Part shown: positions 19,210-27,952 of the stretch, in pieces
How positions within the stretch are numbered: the stretch's first letter is position 1
How the letters are laid out: each line of letters starts with the position of its first letter
Assembly: GCF_008001235.1 (NCBI RefSeq)
Contig: NZ_CP040751.1
Coordinates: 248,001 to 312,000 of the forward strand
DNA: 64,000 bases
Origin: Salidesulfovibrio onnuriiensis
Lineage (GTDB): Bacteria > Desulfobacterota > Desulfovibrionia > Desulfovibrionales > Desulfovibrionaceae
Reading direction: 5' to 3'
Translations under genes and position numbers: made by a program
Notes under the pieces: model-generated
Seen by the model: only the letters and a program-made list of their open reading frames with translations
What the model was told of the DNA's origin: nothing
Database searches by the model: none

Positions 19210-20493
19210 ATGCCCGCACCCAAGAACAACACACCCAAACGACTGCCCCCGGCCCGCGAAGCGGCCCTCGAGGCCCTGCACCGCTGCCTGGGAGCGGATA
19301 CGGATATCCAGGGAGCCCTGGACCGAGCCCTTTCCAGCCGCCGGAACATGGACCCGCGCGACGCGGCCCTGGCCACCGAGCTCTGCTACGGATACCTGCG
19401 CCTCAAGGGACGGCTGGAATACATCCTGTCCCGCTACCTCAAGGACCCGTCCCAGCTGCCGCCCAAGATGCGGCTGGCCATGGGCGTTGCCGCCTACGAG
19501 CTGCTCTACCTGGAGCGCATCCCTGCCTATTCCACGGTGAACTGGGCCGTGGACTTCGCCAAGACCAAGCCCAACGCGCGGCTCACCGGCCTGTTCAACG
19601 CGGTGCTGCGCAGGGTCTCCGAGCTCGGGGACGAAGTCCACGACATGGAATGGTACGCGGAAGGGGCCACGGAAATCGAGACGCTCTGCCGCTACTATTC
19701 CTGCCCGGAATGGATCATTCAGCTGTGGACCAACGGCTACGGCCAGGACATTGCCCGGCACTACCTGGAGGCCCAGGTCCGGCCCCCGGCCATCGGCCTG
19801 AACCTCTACCGGCACCCGGACGCGGACATCCTCTACAACGAGCTGGCCGCCAACCCGGGCATCATCGACATCGACGGCATGAGCTTCGCGCTCCAGCCGG
19901 GCACGCCCCTGCCCAAGGCCGACCCGCCCATGGACCGCCAGAGCTTTGCGGCCCGCCAGGTGGTGGAGATGCTCGGCCCCAAGCAGTGGCCCACGCCCAT
20001 CTGGGACGCCTGCGCCGGACGCGGCGGCAAGAGCCGGGTGCTCAAGGAAATGGGCATCGACGACATCTTCGCCAGCGACGTGCACCTGGGGAGGCTGAAC
20101 GCCCTGCACCGCGAGCTGCCCAAGATACCGGTCTTCGCGGCCCGGGCCGACCAGGAGCCGCCCATCAAGGGCGCGGGCTCCATCCTGCTGGACCTGCCCT
20201 GCTCGGGGCTCGGCGTGCTCTCGCGCAGGCCGGACACCAAGTGGCGGCGCACTCCGCACAACGTTGCCGAGCTGGAACAGCTCCAGGCGCGCATCCTGGA
20301 CAAGGCGGTCTCCGTGCTCAAGCCCGGCGGCACCATCGCCATCATCACCTGCACGCTCAACCCGGACGAAAACGAGCGCCAGCTCGACCGGCTGCTCAAG
20401 CGCCACGCCCACGCACAGGTGGGGGATACCTTCACCACGTCTCCGGATTCCCATTTGAATGAGTTCTTCTGGGGTGCCGTGGTCAAAGTCTGA
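19210..20493 (+). CDS. rsmB: 16S rRNA (cytosine-C5)-methyltransferase, RsmB-like
   Basis: 427 aa. The N-terminal NusB-like RNA-binding domain covers about 10-150 (ATELCYGYLRLKGRLEYIL), followed by a Rossmann methyltransferase. The SAM site is DACAGRGGKSRVLKEMG, a variant of the usual DxCAAPGGKT. The two catalytic cysteines appear as PCSGLGVLSRRPD (motif IV) and TCTLNPDENERQ (motif VI). The predicted target is m5C967 of 16S rRNA. The start has a weak AGGAG site about 7 nt upstream. Length matches the family. Confidence 0.88.
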   Translation: MPAPKNNTPKRLPPAREAALEALHRCLGADTDIQGALDRALSSRRNMDPRDAALATELCYGYLRLKGRLEYILSRYLKDPSQLPPKMRLAMGVAAYELLYLERIPAYSTVNWAVDFAKTKPNARLTGLFNAVLRRVSELGDEVHDMEWYAEGATEIETLCRYYSCPEWIIQLWTNGYGQDIARHYLEAQVRPPAIGLNLYRHPDADILYNELAANPGIIDIDGMSFALQPGTPLPKADPPMDRQSFAARQVVEMLGPKQWPTPIWDACAGRGGKSRVLKEMGIDDIFASDVHLGRLNALHRELPKIPVFAARADQEPPIKGAGSILLDLPCSGLGVLSRRPDTKWRRTPHNVAELEQLQARILDKAVSVLKPGGTIAIITCTLNPDENERQLDRLLKRHAHAQVGDTFTTSPDSHLNEFFWGAVVKV

Positions 20494-20500
20494 TTTTTGG

Positions 20501-20536
20501 CGAGAGGGGAGCCCTTTGCAAAGGGCTCCCCTCTCG
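20501..20536. terminator. Terminator after rsmB (family B hairpin)
   Basis: A perfect inverted repeat CGAGAGGGGAGCCCTTTG with its complement, 7 bp after the stop, followed by CCCCCCTCCCAAACTTTT as at the other family B sites. Confidence 0.8.
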
Positions 20537-20563
20537 CGCTCCCCCCTCCCAAACTTTTCAGCG

Positions 20564-20600
20564 AAAACACCCGGAGGCTCGCAGAGCCTCCGGGCGTTTT
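20564..20600. terminator. Bidirectional hairpin between rsmB and the convergent transporter
   Basis: AAAACACCCGGAGGCTC paired with GAGCCTCCGGGCGTTTT. The A-run and T-run on either side allow termination from both directions. Confidence 0.7.
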
Positions 20601-20689
20601 CAATATCCATTCAAATTCAAAATAACGGGCTTGCCCCTGTCAAAGACGCACCGGCAACCCGGGGTTTGCTTTGCCCGCCAATGGCCTTC

Positions 20690-21601
20690 CTAACCGAGCA
20701 AGAGCAGCAACACCGGCAGCGTGACCACGGACAGCACGGTCTGCGCGGTGATGATCTGGGCCATGAGTTGGTGATCCCCGCCCATCTGCCGGGCAAGGAT
20801 GAAGGACGACACCGACACGGGAATGGCCGTGAAGATGACGGCCGCCAGGGTCGCCTCGTTGCCCGCGCCGAGCATGGAGCAGAACAGCACGGCCAAAAGG
20901 GGCAGCAGCACGAGATGCGCGGCCGAGGACACGGCCACGCCCTTGAGCGACGCCAGCACGCCCGCAAATCGCAGCCCCGCGCCCACGGCCAGCAAGCCCA
21001 TGGGCAGGGCGGCCCGGCCCAGCAGATTCAGCAGGTCGGAAAGCACGCCCGGCAGCTCCAGGGAAAAGGCGTTCATGGCCATGCCCGCCGCACAGGCCAG
21101 GATGAGCGGGTTCCGGATCAGCTCCAGCAGCACCCTGCGGACGCCGCCCACGCCGTTGTCCCCGTGCCGCGAAAGCGTCAGCACGCAGAGCAGGTTCACC
21201 AGCGGGATGAGGGTCAGCAGGGCCACGGCGGAAAGCCCCATCCAGTCCGGGCCCAGCAGGGCGGCGGCCAGGGAAAGCCCCACATAGGTATTGGGGCGGA
21301 TGGCCCCCTGAAAGACCGAGGTAAAGGCCGGGCCGTGGAGATTCACGGCATGACGGACGCCTTGCAGCAGCCCCGCCACGCAGACCACGGCCAGCACCAG
21401 GGAGGTGGCCAGCGGGGTGGCGCTGTCCTGGAATTCACGGCCGGAAAGGCCCTGCACCAGCATGGCCGGGAAAAGCACGTAATAGGTCAGCCGCTCGGAC
21501 ACGGCCCAGAAGCCCTGACCCGGAAAATCCAGACGCCGCAGCACGCACCCGAGCAGGACAAGCCCGAACACCGGGGCCACGGCCAGAATCACATGCAGCA
21601 T
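20690..21601 (-). CDS. AEC family transporter (auxin efflux carrier-like)
   Basis: 303 aa and almost wholly hydrophobic, with about ten predicted helices in the two five-helix halves typical of the AEC (BASS-fold) family. Helices are visible from MLHVILAVAPVFGLVLLGC to the C-terminus. Bacterial members export malate or other small organic anions; the substrate here cannot be told. ATG 21599-21601 follows GGAGGG. It overlaps or abuts the end of the upstream ATC-hydrolase-like gene and is probably co-transcribed with it. Confidence 0.85.
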   Translation of the reverse strand: MLHVILAVAPVFGLVLLGCVLRRLDFPGQGFWAVSERLTYYVLFPAMLVQGLSGREFQDSATPLATSLVLAVVCVAGLLQGVRHAVNLHGPAFTSVFQGAIRPNTYVGLSLAAALLGPDWMGLSAVALLTLIPLVNLLCVLTLSRHGDNGVGGVRRVLLELIRNPLILACAAGMAMNAFSLELPGVLSDLLNLLGRAALPMGLLAVGAGLRFAGVLASLKGVAVSSAAHLVLLPLLAVLFCSMLGAGNEATLAAVIFTAIPVSVSSFILARQMGGDHQLMAQIITAQTVLSVVTLPVLLLLLG

Positions 21602-21602
21602 G

Positions 21603-22070
21603 TCAGCCCTCCTTCCAGCGGTACAGGAAGTCGCAGTGGGACGCACCCCCGGCAATGGTCCGGGTGCGCCGGAACTCGATGCGCTCGCTGTAGCCCCGGG
21701 CAAAGGGCTCGTCGCGGCAGCAGGAAATGGTGCGCACCAGTTCGTCGGGCAGGCCGAGCTCCCGGTAGGCGTTGGCATATTCGCAGCGCAGGATGTTCAG
21801 CCGGAAGACATCAGTCCCGTCCTCCAGAATCTCGGGCTCCACGGCGTCGCCCGCGGCCCAGAGCCCGACCACGCTTTTGAAATGTTCCAGGCTCGGGCCG
21901 TCCGGGGCCTGGGCCGCAAAAGCCCGCCCGTCCCGAAAAGCCGTTTTTTCCAGGCCCGCCCGCACCACGGCCAGGGCCGCCTCCTGGGGCATGGCCTCGC
22001 ACATCTGCCTGTAGAGCAGCCCGATCATGTCCGCCTCTATCTTCCTGCGTTCCAGCTGGGTGATCTTCAT
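21603..22070 (-). CDS. L-2-amino-thiazoline-4-carboxylate hydrolase-like family protein
   Basis: 155 aa from ATG 22070. An upstream GTG at 22124 would give 173 aa, but neither start has a strong ribosome site. The C-terminal half matches the ATC-hydrolase-like family pattern: a FRLNILRCEYANAYRELGL segment, a CCRDE motif and a final GGASHCDFLYRW. Characterised members open the thiazoline ring in cysteine synthesis, but most family members, often next to transporters, have no known substrate. Assignment is at family level. It is operonic with the AEC transporter. Confidence 0.7.
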   Translation of the reverse strand: MKITQLERRKIEADMIGLLYRQMCEAMPQEAALAVVRAGLEKTAFRDGRAFAAQAPDGPSLEHFKSVVGLWAAGDAVEPEILEDGTDVFRLNILRCEYANAYRELGLPDELVRTISCCRDEPFARGYSERIEFRRTRTIAGGASHCDFLYRWKEG

Positions 22071-22246
22071 GGCCCCTGCGTACCACACAACGGTTTCTCC
22101 AGCCAGTTCAAAAGGTTCGGGCACTGCTCGCCAACCAAATAATTATTTTATTTCTCTCAACGTATGAAAATGTCTAGAAAAAATCTATCTCTTGTCATTT
22201 CGAATAGATGCAGTAGGTTTATCCCCAGGTGAAAAACCCTGCTCAG

Positions 22247-22275
22247 TTGTCCTTTTTATGGTAATTGGGTAATAA
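22247..22275 (+). promoter_or_regulatory. Candidate sigma-70 promoter for the yggS-like gene
   Basis: TTGTCC (22247-22252), a 17-bp spacer and TAATAA (22270-22275), in an AT-rich gap about 70 bp upstream of the start. Confidence 0.5.
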
Positions 22276-22343
22276 TCACTTAACTAAATAAACCAAGCGC
22301 CGATAAAGGATAAGAATCCCTAAGGCATGGATATGACGAAACT

Positions 22344-23051
22344 ATGACTGATCTGGAAAGGGAATTGGCCGGGCGCATGGCCCGGGTGCAAGAGGAAGTG
22401 GCCGAGACTGCCAGGAACTGCGGCAGGAACCCAGGGGACGTGACCATCGTGGCCGTGTCCAAGATCCATCCGGCCGAGTCCATCCGGGCGCTGCACGCAT
22501 CGGGGCAGGTGGATTTCGGGGAAAACTATGTCCAGGAGGCCCTGGGCAAGCAGGAAACCCTGGCGGACCTGGACCTGCGCTGGCACTTCATCGGGGGTCT
22601 GCAGAGCAACAAGGCCAAGTTCGTGGCCGGGCAGTTCGCCCTGGTGCACAGCGTGGATTCGCTCAAGCTGGCGAAGATGCTGGACAAGAAAGCCTCGGAG
22701 CTGGGAGTCGTGCAGGACATCCTGGTCCAGGTCAACATAGCGCACGAGGAACAGAAGTCCGGCATTTACGAGGACAACCTCTTTGAAATGGCCGAGGAAG
22801 TGGCCGGGCTGGAAAACCTTCATCTGGTCGGGCTCATGACCATGCCGCCGTTTTTCGACGAGCCCGAGCGCGCCCGCCCGGTGTTCGCACGGCTCCGGGA
22901 ACTGCGCGACAGCCTGGAGCCCCGGCTGGACATGAAGCTGCCGCACCTTTCCATGGGCATGACCGGCGACTTTGTCCCGGCCGTGGAGGAAGGCGCGACC
23001 CTGGTGCGTATCGGAACAAGGATTTTCGGGCCACGCCCGTATAAAAAGTAA
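22344..23051 (+). CDS. yggS: YggS/PROSC-type pyridoxal 5'-phosphate homeostasis protein
   Basis: 235 aa with an alanine-racemase-like TIM barrel lacking the C-terminal domain. The PLP lysine lies in TIVAVSKIHP (about residue 40). Family signatures FGENYVQEAL, WHFIGGLQSNKAK, LVQVNIAHEEQKSG and LSMGMTGDF are all present. It binds and buffers PLP. It is not part of the flagellar operon by function, although motA follows; a family A palindrome separates the two. Confidence 0.93.
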   Translation: MTDLERELAGRMARVQEEVAETARNCGRNPGDVTIVAVSKIHPAESIRALHASGQVDFGENYVQEALGKQETLADLDLRWHFIGGLQSNKAKFVAGQFALVHSVDSLKLAKMLDKKASELGVVQDILVQVNIAHEEQKSGIYEDNLFEMAEEVAGLENLHLVGLMTMPPFFDEPERARPVFARLRELRDSLEPRLDMKLPHLSMGMTGDFVPAVEEGATLVRIGTRIFGPRPYKK

Positions 23052-23063
23052 TATAAACAGGGA

Positions 23064-23185
23064 GGTTGTTCACAAGCATTCAGCAGCAAGGCGCAAGGAA
23101 AATCCAGGACCGGCGCGTACTCTTGCGGTACGCCAGGGACTGGATTTCATGAGGCAACCAAGCTGATGGATGCTTAGGGGCAACC
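23064..23185. repeat. Family A palindromic element, copy 4
   Basis: Ends GGTTG (23064) and CAACC (23185) pair, as do AAGCAT/ATGCTT and CAGC/GCTG. The outer stem is AAATCCAG/CTGGATTT and the core GGCGCGTACTCTTGCGGTACGCC. The GCGCAAGGAAAA flank is conserved. It fills the space between the yggS stop and motA. Confidence 0.75.
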
Positions 23186-23197
23186 GGAGAGGGTGGT

Positions 23198-23959
23198 ATG
23201 GATCTAGGAACCGTCATAGGAATTGTGCTCTCCTTCGGATTGGTGCTGGCGGCGATCATGACCGGCAGCAGCCTGATGATCTTCGTTTCCGTGCCCTCCG
23301 CCCTCATCGTGCTCGGCGGCACCATCGGGGCCGCCCTGGTGAACTACCCCATGAACTACGTCATCGGGGTCATAGCGGTCATCAAGAACACCTTTTTCTC
23401 CTCCCTGGACAGCCCGTCCATGGTCATCGACCGTTTCAAGGACTACGCCAACCGCGCCCGCCGCGAAGGCATCCTCTCCCTGGAGCCGCTGCTCAAGGAG
23501 ATCGACGACGACTACATGCGCAAGGGCCTGCAACTCACCGTGGACGGCCTGGAGCCCCAGACCATCCAGGAAATCCTCGAGACCGAGATCTCCTATCTGC
23601 AGGAGCGCCATGAAACCGGCGCGGACGTGGTGGCGGTCATGGGCACCCTGGCCCCGGCCATGGGCATGATCGGTACGGTTATCGGCCTGGTGCAGATGCT
23701 CCAGACCATGAGCGACCCCAGCACCATCGGCCCGGCCATGGCCGTGGCCCTGCTGACCACCCTATACGGCGCGATCCTGGCGAACCTGGTCCTCAACCCC
23801 ATGTCCGGGAAGCTCAAGACGCGCAGCAAGGAGGAAGTGCTGCTGCGCGAAATGATCCTGGAAGGGATCCTGGCCATCTCCAAGGGCGAAAACCCGCGCA
23901 TCATCGAGGAAAAGCTGAACAGCTACCTGCCGCCCAAGGACCGGGTGACCGAGGACTAG
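23198..23959 (+). CDS. motA: Flagellar motor stator protein MotA
   Basis: 253 aa with four membrane helices: two N-terminal (about 5-50) and two after a cytoplasmic loop (about 150-200). Signatures include APAMGMIGTVIGLVQML and GPAMAVALLTTLYGAILANLVLNPM. It forms the ion channel and torque unit with MotB in the inner membrane. The cytoplasmic loop has the charged residues that contact FliG. Start ATG follows GGAGAGGGTGGT. It leads an operon with two MotB-type genes. Confidence 0.94.
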   Translation: MDLGTVIGIVLSFGLVLAAIMTGSSLMIFVSVPSALIVLGGTIGAALVNYPMNYVIGVIAVIKNTFFSSLDSPSMVIDRFKDYANRARREGILSLEPLLKEIDDDYMRKGLQLTVDGLEPQTIQEILETEISYLQERHETGADVVAVMGTLAPAMGMIGTVIGLVQMLQTMSDPSTIGPAMAVALLTTLYGAILANLVLNPMSGKLKTRSKEEVLLREMILEGILAISKGENPRIIEEKLNSYLPPKDRVTED

Positions 23960-23986
23960 CCTGCCTGCACAGGCCGGGAGCGCCGC

Positions 23987-24808
23987 ATGGCCAAAAAGAA
24001 AAAGAAAAGCAATTGCGAGGAGATGCCGCCGTGGCTCATCACATTCACGGACGTCATGACCCTTATGCTGACCTTTTTCGTGCTCCTGGTTTCCATGGCC
24101 AAGGTGGACGAACGCCGCAAGCTCATCGCCCTGGGCTCCATCATCGGCACCTTCGGCTGGCACGACCAGTCCTATGAAGTCTTTTCCAAGCAAAACACCC
24201 GCAAGACCGTGGAGCCCGGCCCCATCGACACCGGCGACCTCCTGCACCTGCAACCCCTGCTCTGGGACTATGCGGACGAGGACCTGAACTTCCAGTCCAA
24301 CCGCTTCGTGCAGGTGCTCTCGGTCAACACGGACGTGCTCTTCGACTCCGGCGGCACCACGCTCTCTCCCGAGGGCGAGCGCTTCATGCAGACCGTGCTG
24401 CCCACCCTGCGCAACGTGGACTATCCCCTGCTCCTGGCGGGCCACACCTCGGAGCTGCGCGACGAGCTGGGCCAGGCCTACAAGCCCGGGGACGAGGACA
24501 GGATCCCGGACCTGTCCTGGAAGATCTCCCTGGCTCGTTCCCTGGCGGTTTACCGTTGGCTTATCGATAACGGAATGGATCCCGAAAAGCTCAAGGTGGA
24601 GGGCTTCGGCAAGTTCGCTCCGGCGCGCGGCATGGACACCCCCGAGGACCGGCGCATGAACCGCCGGGTGGACTTCGTGCTCGACAAGCGCTCCTCCCTG
24701 GAACGCGACAGGCTCGAGGAACTGCCCGAGCGCACCAGGGAAGAGCCCGGCAGCATCGATGTGGACGGATTCATCTTCGACGTGCGCGACACCACACCGG
24801 AGCCATGA
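23987..24808 (+). CDS. motB: Flagellar motor stator protein MotB (first of two)
   Basis: 273 aa. A Lys-rich N-terminus (MAKKKKKSN) is followed by one helix carrying the ion-binding aspartate in PPWLITFTDVMTLMLTFFV. The C-terminal OmpA-like peptidoglycan-binding domain spans about 110-230, with VLFDSGGTTLSPEGE and DRRMNRRVDFV. The aspartate and peptidoglycan motifs are both intact. A GCCGCATGG context gives the start. It overlaps the next MotB-type gene by ATGA, consistent with translational coupling. Confidence 0.93.
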   Translation: MAKKKKKSNCEEMPPWLITFTDVMTLMLTFFVLLVSMAKVDERRKLIALGSIIGTFGWHDQSYEVFSKQNTRKTVEPGPIDTGDLLHLQPLLWDYADEDLNFQSNRFVQVLSVNTDVLFDSGGTTLSPEGERFMQTVLPTLRNVDYPLLLAGHTSELRDELGQAYKPGDEDRIPDLSWKISLARSLAVYRWLIDNGMDPEKLKVEGFGKFAPARGMDTPEDRRMNRRVDFVLDKRSSLERDRLEELPERTREEPGSIDVDGFIFDVRDTTPEP

Positions 24809-25536
24809 CCATGGGCAAGAAGAAAAAACCGGAAAAATGCCCGCCCCTGGCGCTCTGGCTGGTCACGTTCTCGGACCTGACCACCCTGCTGCTGACCTTT
24901 TTCGTGCTCCTGTTGACCATGTCGTCCATGGACAACAGCATCCTGACCACCGTGACCCTGACCACGGCGGACCTGGGCCTGCTGGAGCGGCGCGGCTCCG
25001 GGCGGGTCACGGCCACGGAGCGGCTCATTGCCGAGCTCATGGAAAAGCCCTGGGAAGTGGTGGACAAGAAAAACCGCATCAAGGACCTGCTCTACCCCGA
25101 GGACACCATGCCGCCCGAGCTGAACCGGGCCACCCTGGACGAAAACGTGGAGATCCTGGCCCGCAACGACGGCGTGGCCCTGGTCATCACCGACGGCCTG
25201 CTCTTCGAGGAGGGACAGCGGGAGCTTTCCCCGGCCGGGAAATACGTGGTGGACCAGCTCATACCGGTCATCAGCTACATGTCCGCGCCCGTGAACCTCA
25301 TCGGCTATGCCGACACGCAGGAGCCCGGTGTGAATCCTTACGAAATTTCCGAGGACCGGGCCCTGTCCGTGCTCGGCTACATGGTGGAAAAGGGCATCGG
25401 CCAGAAGCGGTTCACCCTCTCGGCCTACGGCAATGACCGGCCGCGCTATACCGGGGACAATCCGGCCCTGCGGGCCAAGAACCGGCGGGTGGAGATCCTG
25501 CTCAAGACCAACCGGCCCATAGGCAGTTATCCCTAG
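24805..25536 (+). CDS. Second MotB-type stator protein
   Basis: 243 aa. It repeats the MotB plan: a basic N-terminus (MGKKKKPEKCPP), a single helix with the ion-binding aspartate in LWLVTFSDLTTLLLTFFV, and an OmpA-like domain (LLFEEGQRELSPAGKYVV; NRRVEILLKT). It is diverged from the first copy but keeps all key residues. Its start overlaps the first motB stop, and a second ATG two codons on is possible. Two B subunits with a single MotA suggest either a heterodimeric stator plug or alternative stators. Confidence 0.88.
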   Translation: MTMGKKKKPEKCPPLALWLVTFSDLTTLLLTFFVLLLTMSSMDNSILTTVTLTTADLGLLERRGSGRVTATERLIAELMEKPWEVVDKKNRIKDLLYPEDTMPPELNRATLDENVEILARNDGVALVITDGLLFEEGQRELSPAGKYVVDQLIPVISYMSAPVNLIGYADTQEPGVNPYEISEDRALSVLGYMVEKGIGQKRFTLSAYGNDRPRYTGDNPALRAKNRRVEILLKTNRPIGSYP

Positions 25537-25631
25537 CCCCGGCCGCCGGGGGGCCGAATGGCCGCACTAGTGGAAAAACAAGGCATTTCAGGATAGGAAG
25601 TAATGATTAAACGAAAACAAAGGTGGTAACC

Positions 25632-26135
25632 GTGGCAGACGAAGAACTCCAGGATCAAGACGTACAACCGAAAAAGGGCGGCAAGCTCAAGTGGATCATC
25701 ATTGCCGTGCTGCTTGTTGTGCTGGCAGGCGGGGGCTACTTCGCATACACCAAGTTCTTTGCGGCCCCGGCCGAGGACGCCCAGGCCGAAAAGACCGATC
25801 AGTCCCAGGACCAGCAGATGATGGAAGAGGCCGAAGGCACCCTGGTGCCCCTGCCCCTGTTCCTGGTCAACCTGGCCGACCCCCTGGGCCGACGCTACCT
25901 CAAGCTGGGCGTCGAGGTGGAGGTGCGCGACGAGAAGGTCACCGAATCCCTGAACAAGAACGAGGCCAAGATCAAGGACACCATGCTGCTTCTGCTTTCC
26001 AGCAAGACCTTTGACGACCTGTCCACGCTCAAGTCCAAGGTGGAGCTCAAGCAGGAGATCGTGCGCAGGCTCAACCAGATCCTGGGCAACGGCAGCATCC
26101 TGCGAGTGTACATTACGGAAATGGTTATCCAGTAG
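25632..26135 (+). CDS. fliL: Flagellar basal body-associated protein FliL
   Basis: 167 aa. A short acidic N-terminus and one transmembrane helix (WIIIAVLLVVLAGGGYFAY) are followed by a periplasmic FliL domain. That domain shows VPLPLFLVNLADPLGRRYLKLGVEVEV split over two strands and ends ILRVYITEMVIQ. FliL forms rings around stators. The GTG at 25632 is preferred over an in-frame GTG three codons earlier because AGGTGG is then 6 nt upstream. Confidence 0.9.
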   Translation: MADEELQDQDVQPKKGGKLKWIIIAVLLVVLAGGGYFAYTKFFAAPAEDAQAEKTDQSQDQQMMEEAEGTLVPLPLFLVNLADPLGRRYLKLGVEVEVRDEKVTESLNKNEAKIKDTMLLLLSSKTFDDLSTLKSKVELKQEIVRRLNQILGNGSILRVYITEMVIQ

Positions 26136-26218
26136 CACGGTTATTGCATTGTCGTTTTCGGGCCGATCCGCACGGGTCGCGAACGAAAACAACCATTTGG
26201 GAAACGAGGTAAGGCACA

Positions 26219-26767
26219 ATGGCTGACGAACAAGACAAACTCGCTGAAGAATGGGCCGCTGCACTGGGCGGAGACGAAGACGGCGGCGACGTCGCGGACG
26301 ACGATATGGCGGCAATGGCGGCCGACGCCGACACCGGGGCGTCCGCGGACGAGGCGCTGGCCGATGAATGGGCCGCCGCGCTTGCGGACACCGAGGCCGA
26401 CGACGTGCGCGACGAAAAGGAACAGGCCTTCCTGGCCACCCAGGCGCACCCGGCGCAGTTCGAGGACATGACCGCCGAGGCCAAGGCCGCCACCAGCGAC
26501 GGCATGAAGCGCGACCTGGAGTTCATCCTGGACATCCCCCTGGATGTCTCGGCCGAACTGGGCCGCACCAAGCTGCTGATCAACGAGCTCCTGCAATTGG
26601 GCCAGGGCTCGGTGGTGGAGCTGAACAAGCTGGCGGGCGAACCCCTGGAAATCTACGTCAACGGCAAGCTGGTGGCGCGCGGCGAGGCCGTGGTCATCAA
26701 CGAGAAATTCGGTATCCGCCTCACGGACATCATCAGCCCCATCGAACGGGTGAAGCAGCTTGGATAG
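26219..26767 (+). CDS. fliN: Flagellar motor switch protein FliN
   Basis: 182 aa. About 90 N-terminal residues are acidic and Ala-rich and are not conserved. They precede the SpoA (FliN) domain: LDIPLDVSAELGRTK, LGQGSVVELNKLAGEPL, VNGKLVARGEAVVINEK and GIRLTDIISP. It is part of the cytoplasmic C-ring and export docking site. The gene overlaps fliO by 8 bp. Confidence 0.93.
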   Translation: MADEQDKLAEEWAAALGGDEDGGDVADDDMAAMAADADTGASADEALADEWAAALADTEADDVRDEKEQAFLATQAHPAQFEDMTAEAKAATSDGMKRDLEFILDIPLDVSAELGRTKLLINELLQLGQGSVVELNKLAGEPLEIYVNGKLVARGEAVVINEKFGIRLTDIISPIERVKQLG

Positions 26768-27155
26768 CACGGCATTTTCCGCCAACGCCACGGCAGCTGC
26801 GCCGCTGGGGGACGCAGGTATCGGCAGTGTCTTTTCCACGGCCGGGTACCTGTGCCTGATCCTGGGCGTCATTTTTCTGGCTTATTGGCTCCTGAGGCGC
26901 TACGGCCCCTATGGCGCCACGCCGGCCCGGGGCGGCTCGCACAACCCCCGGCTGCTGGGGCGGCTCCTGCTCGGCAACCGCCAGAGCGTGACCGTGGTGC
27001 GCTACAGGGACAAGACCCTGGTGCTCGGGGTGACCGAGGAACGGATCTCCCTGCTCACCGAGCTGGAAGGCGAGGAAGAGGAAGAAGAGGACGGCTCCCT
27101 GTCCATGAATTTCGCAAGTCTGCTCAAGAGGAACGTCGATGGTTCGGATTCCTGA
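26760..27155 (+). CDS. fliO: Flagellar biosynthesis protein FliO
   Basis: 131 aa beginning at a TTG codon that overlaps the fliN end, with GGTGAAG upstream. One membrane helix (AGYLCLILGVIFLAYWLL) is followed by a small FliO domain (LLGNRQSVTVVRYRDKTLVLGV) and an acidic tail. FliO is a poorly conserved chaperone for FliP assembly. Position between fliN and fliP supports the call. Confidence 0.85.
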   Translation: MDSTAFSANATAAAPLGDAGIGSVFSTAGYLCLILGVIFLAYWLLRRYGPYGATPARGGSHNPRLLGRLLLGNRQSVTVVRYRDKTLVLGVTEERISLLTELEGEEEEEEDGSLSMNFASLLKRNVDGSDS

Positions 27156-27918
27156 TCGCTGCGGCGTCAAGCTGCTCATGGCCCTTGCCGCTGCGGCAGG
27201 CCTGCTGGCGTTCGCCACGGCCGCCTTTGCGCAGGACCCGGTCATTCCCAAGCTGACGCTGAACCTGGCTGCCGGCCAGGCCGAGCCCAAGGAAATCTCC
27301 ACCCTGCTGGAGATCCTGTTCCTGTTCACGGTGCTGACCATGGCCCCGGCCATCATGCTGACCATGACCTCGTTCACGCGCATCATCATCGTCTTCCACT
27401 TCCTGCGCCAGGCCATGGGCACGCAGCAGATGCCGCCCAACCAGATCATCGCCAGCCTGGCCATCTTCATGACCTTCGTAATCATGTGGCCCGTGGGCAG
27501 CCAGATCAACAACCTGGCCCTGCAGCCTTACATTGCCGAGGAAATCCCGTTCGACGAGGCCCTGAAGCGCGCCGAGGATCCCATCCGGCAATTCATGTTC
27601 AAGCATACCCGGGAAAAGGACCTCTCCATCTTCTACTCCATCTCCAAGATGGAACGGCCCAAGAACAAGGAAGAAGTGCCGCTCATGATGCTGGTGGCCG
27701 CCTATACCATCAGCGAGCTCAAGACCGGCTTCACCATCGGGTTCATGATCTACATCCCGTTCCTGATCGTGGACATGGTGGTGGCCAGCATCCTGCTCTC
27801 CATGGGCATGATGATGCTGCCGCCGGTCATGGTTTCCCTGCCGTTCAAGATATTGCTGTTCATCCTGGTGGACGGCTGGAACCTGGTCATCGGCTCGCTG
27901 GTGAACACCTTCCAGTGA
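27139..27918 (+). CDS. fliP: Flagellar type III export protein FliP
   Basis: 259 aa with a signal-like N-terminus (to about residue 31) and four membrane helices. Highly conserved blocks include MLTMTSFTRIIIVFHFLRQ, GTQQMPPNQI, FMFKHTREKDL, GFMIYIPFLIVDMVVASIL and MMMLPPVMVSLPFKI. It forms the core of the export gate with FliQ and FliR. It overlaps the end of fliO. The first ATG gives an N-terminus slightly longer than usual. Confidence 0.95.
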   Translation: MVRIPDRCGVKLLMALAAAAGLLAFATAAFAQDPVIPKLTLNLAAGQAEPKEISTLLEILFLFTVLTMAPAIMLTMTSFTRIIIVFHFLRQAMGTQQMPPNQIIASLAIFMTFVIMWPVGSQINNLALQPYIAEEIPFDEALKRAEDPIRQFMFKHTREKDLSIFYSISKMERPKNKEEVPLMMLVAAYTISELKTGFTIGFMIYIPFLIVDMVVASILLSMGMMMLPPVMVSLPFKILLFILVDGWNLVIGSLVNTFQ

Positions 27919-27952
27919 CGACAAACAGGGAATATCCCAGGAGTAGTCCGTC

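Noticed and set aside
18920-19234. 104-codon minus-strand frame between the DUF116 and rsmB genes
   Set aside because: The C-terminal part looks protein-like, but there is no ribosome site, it overlaps rsmB, and no family is recognised.
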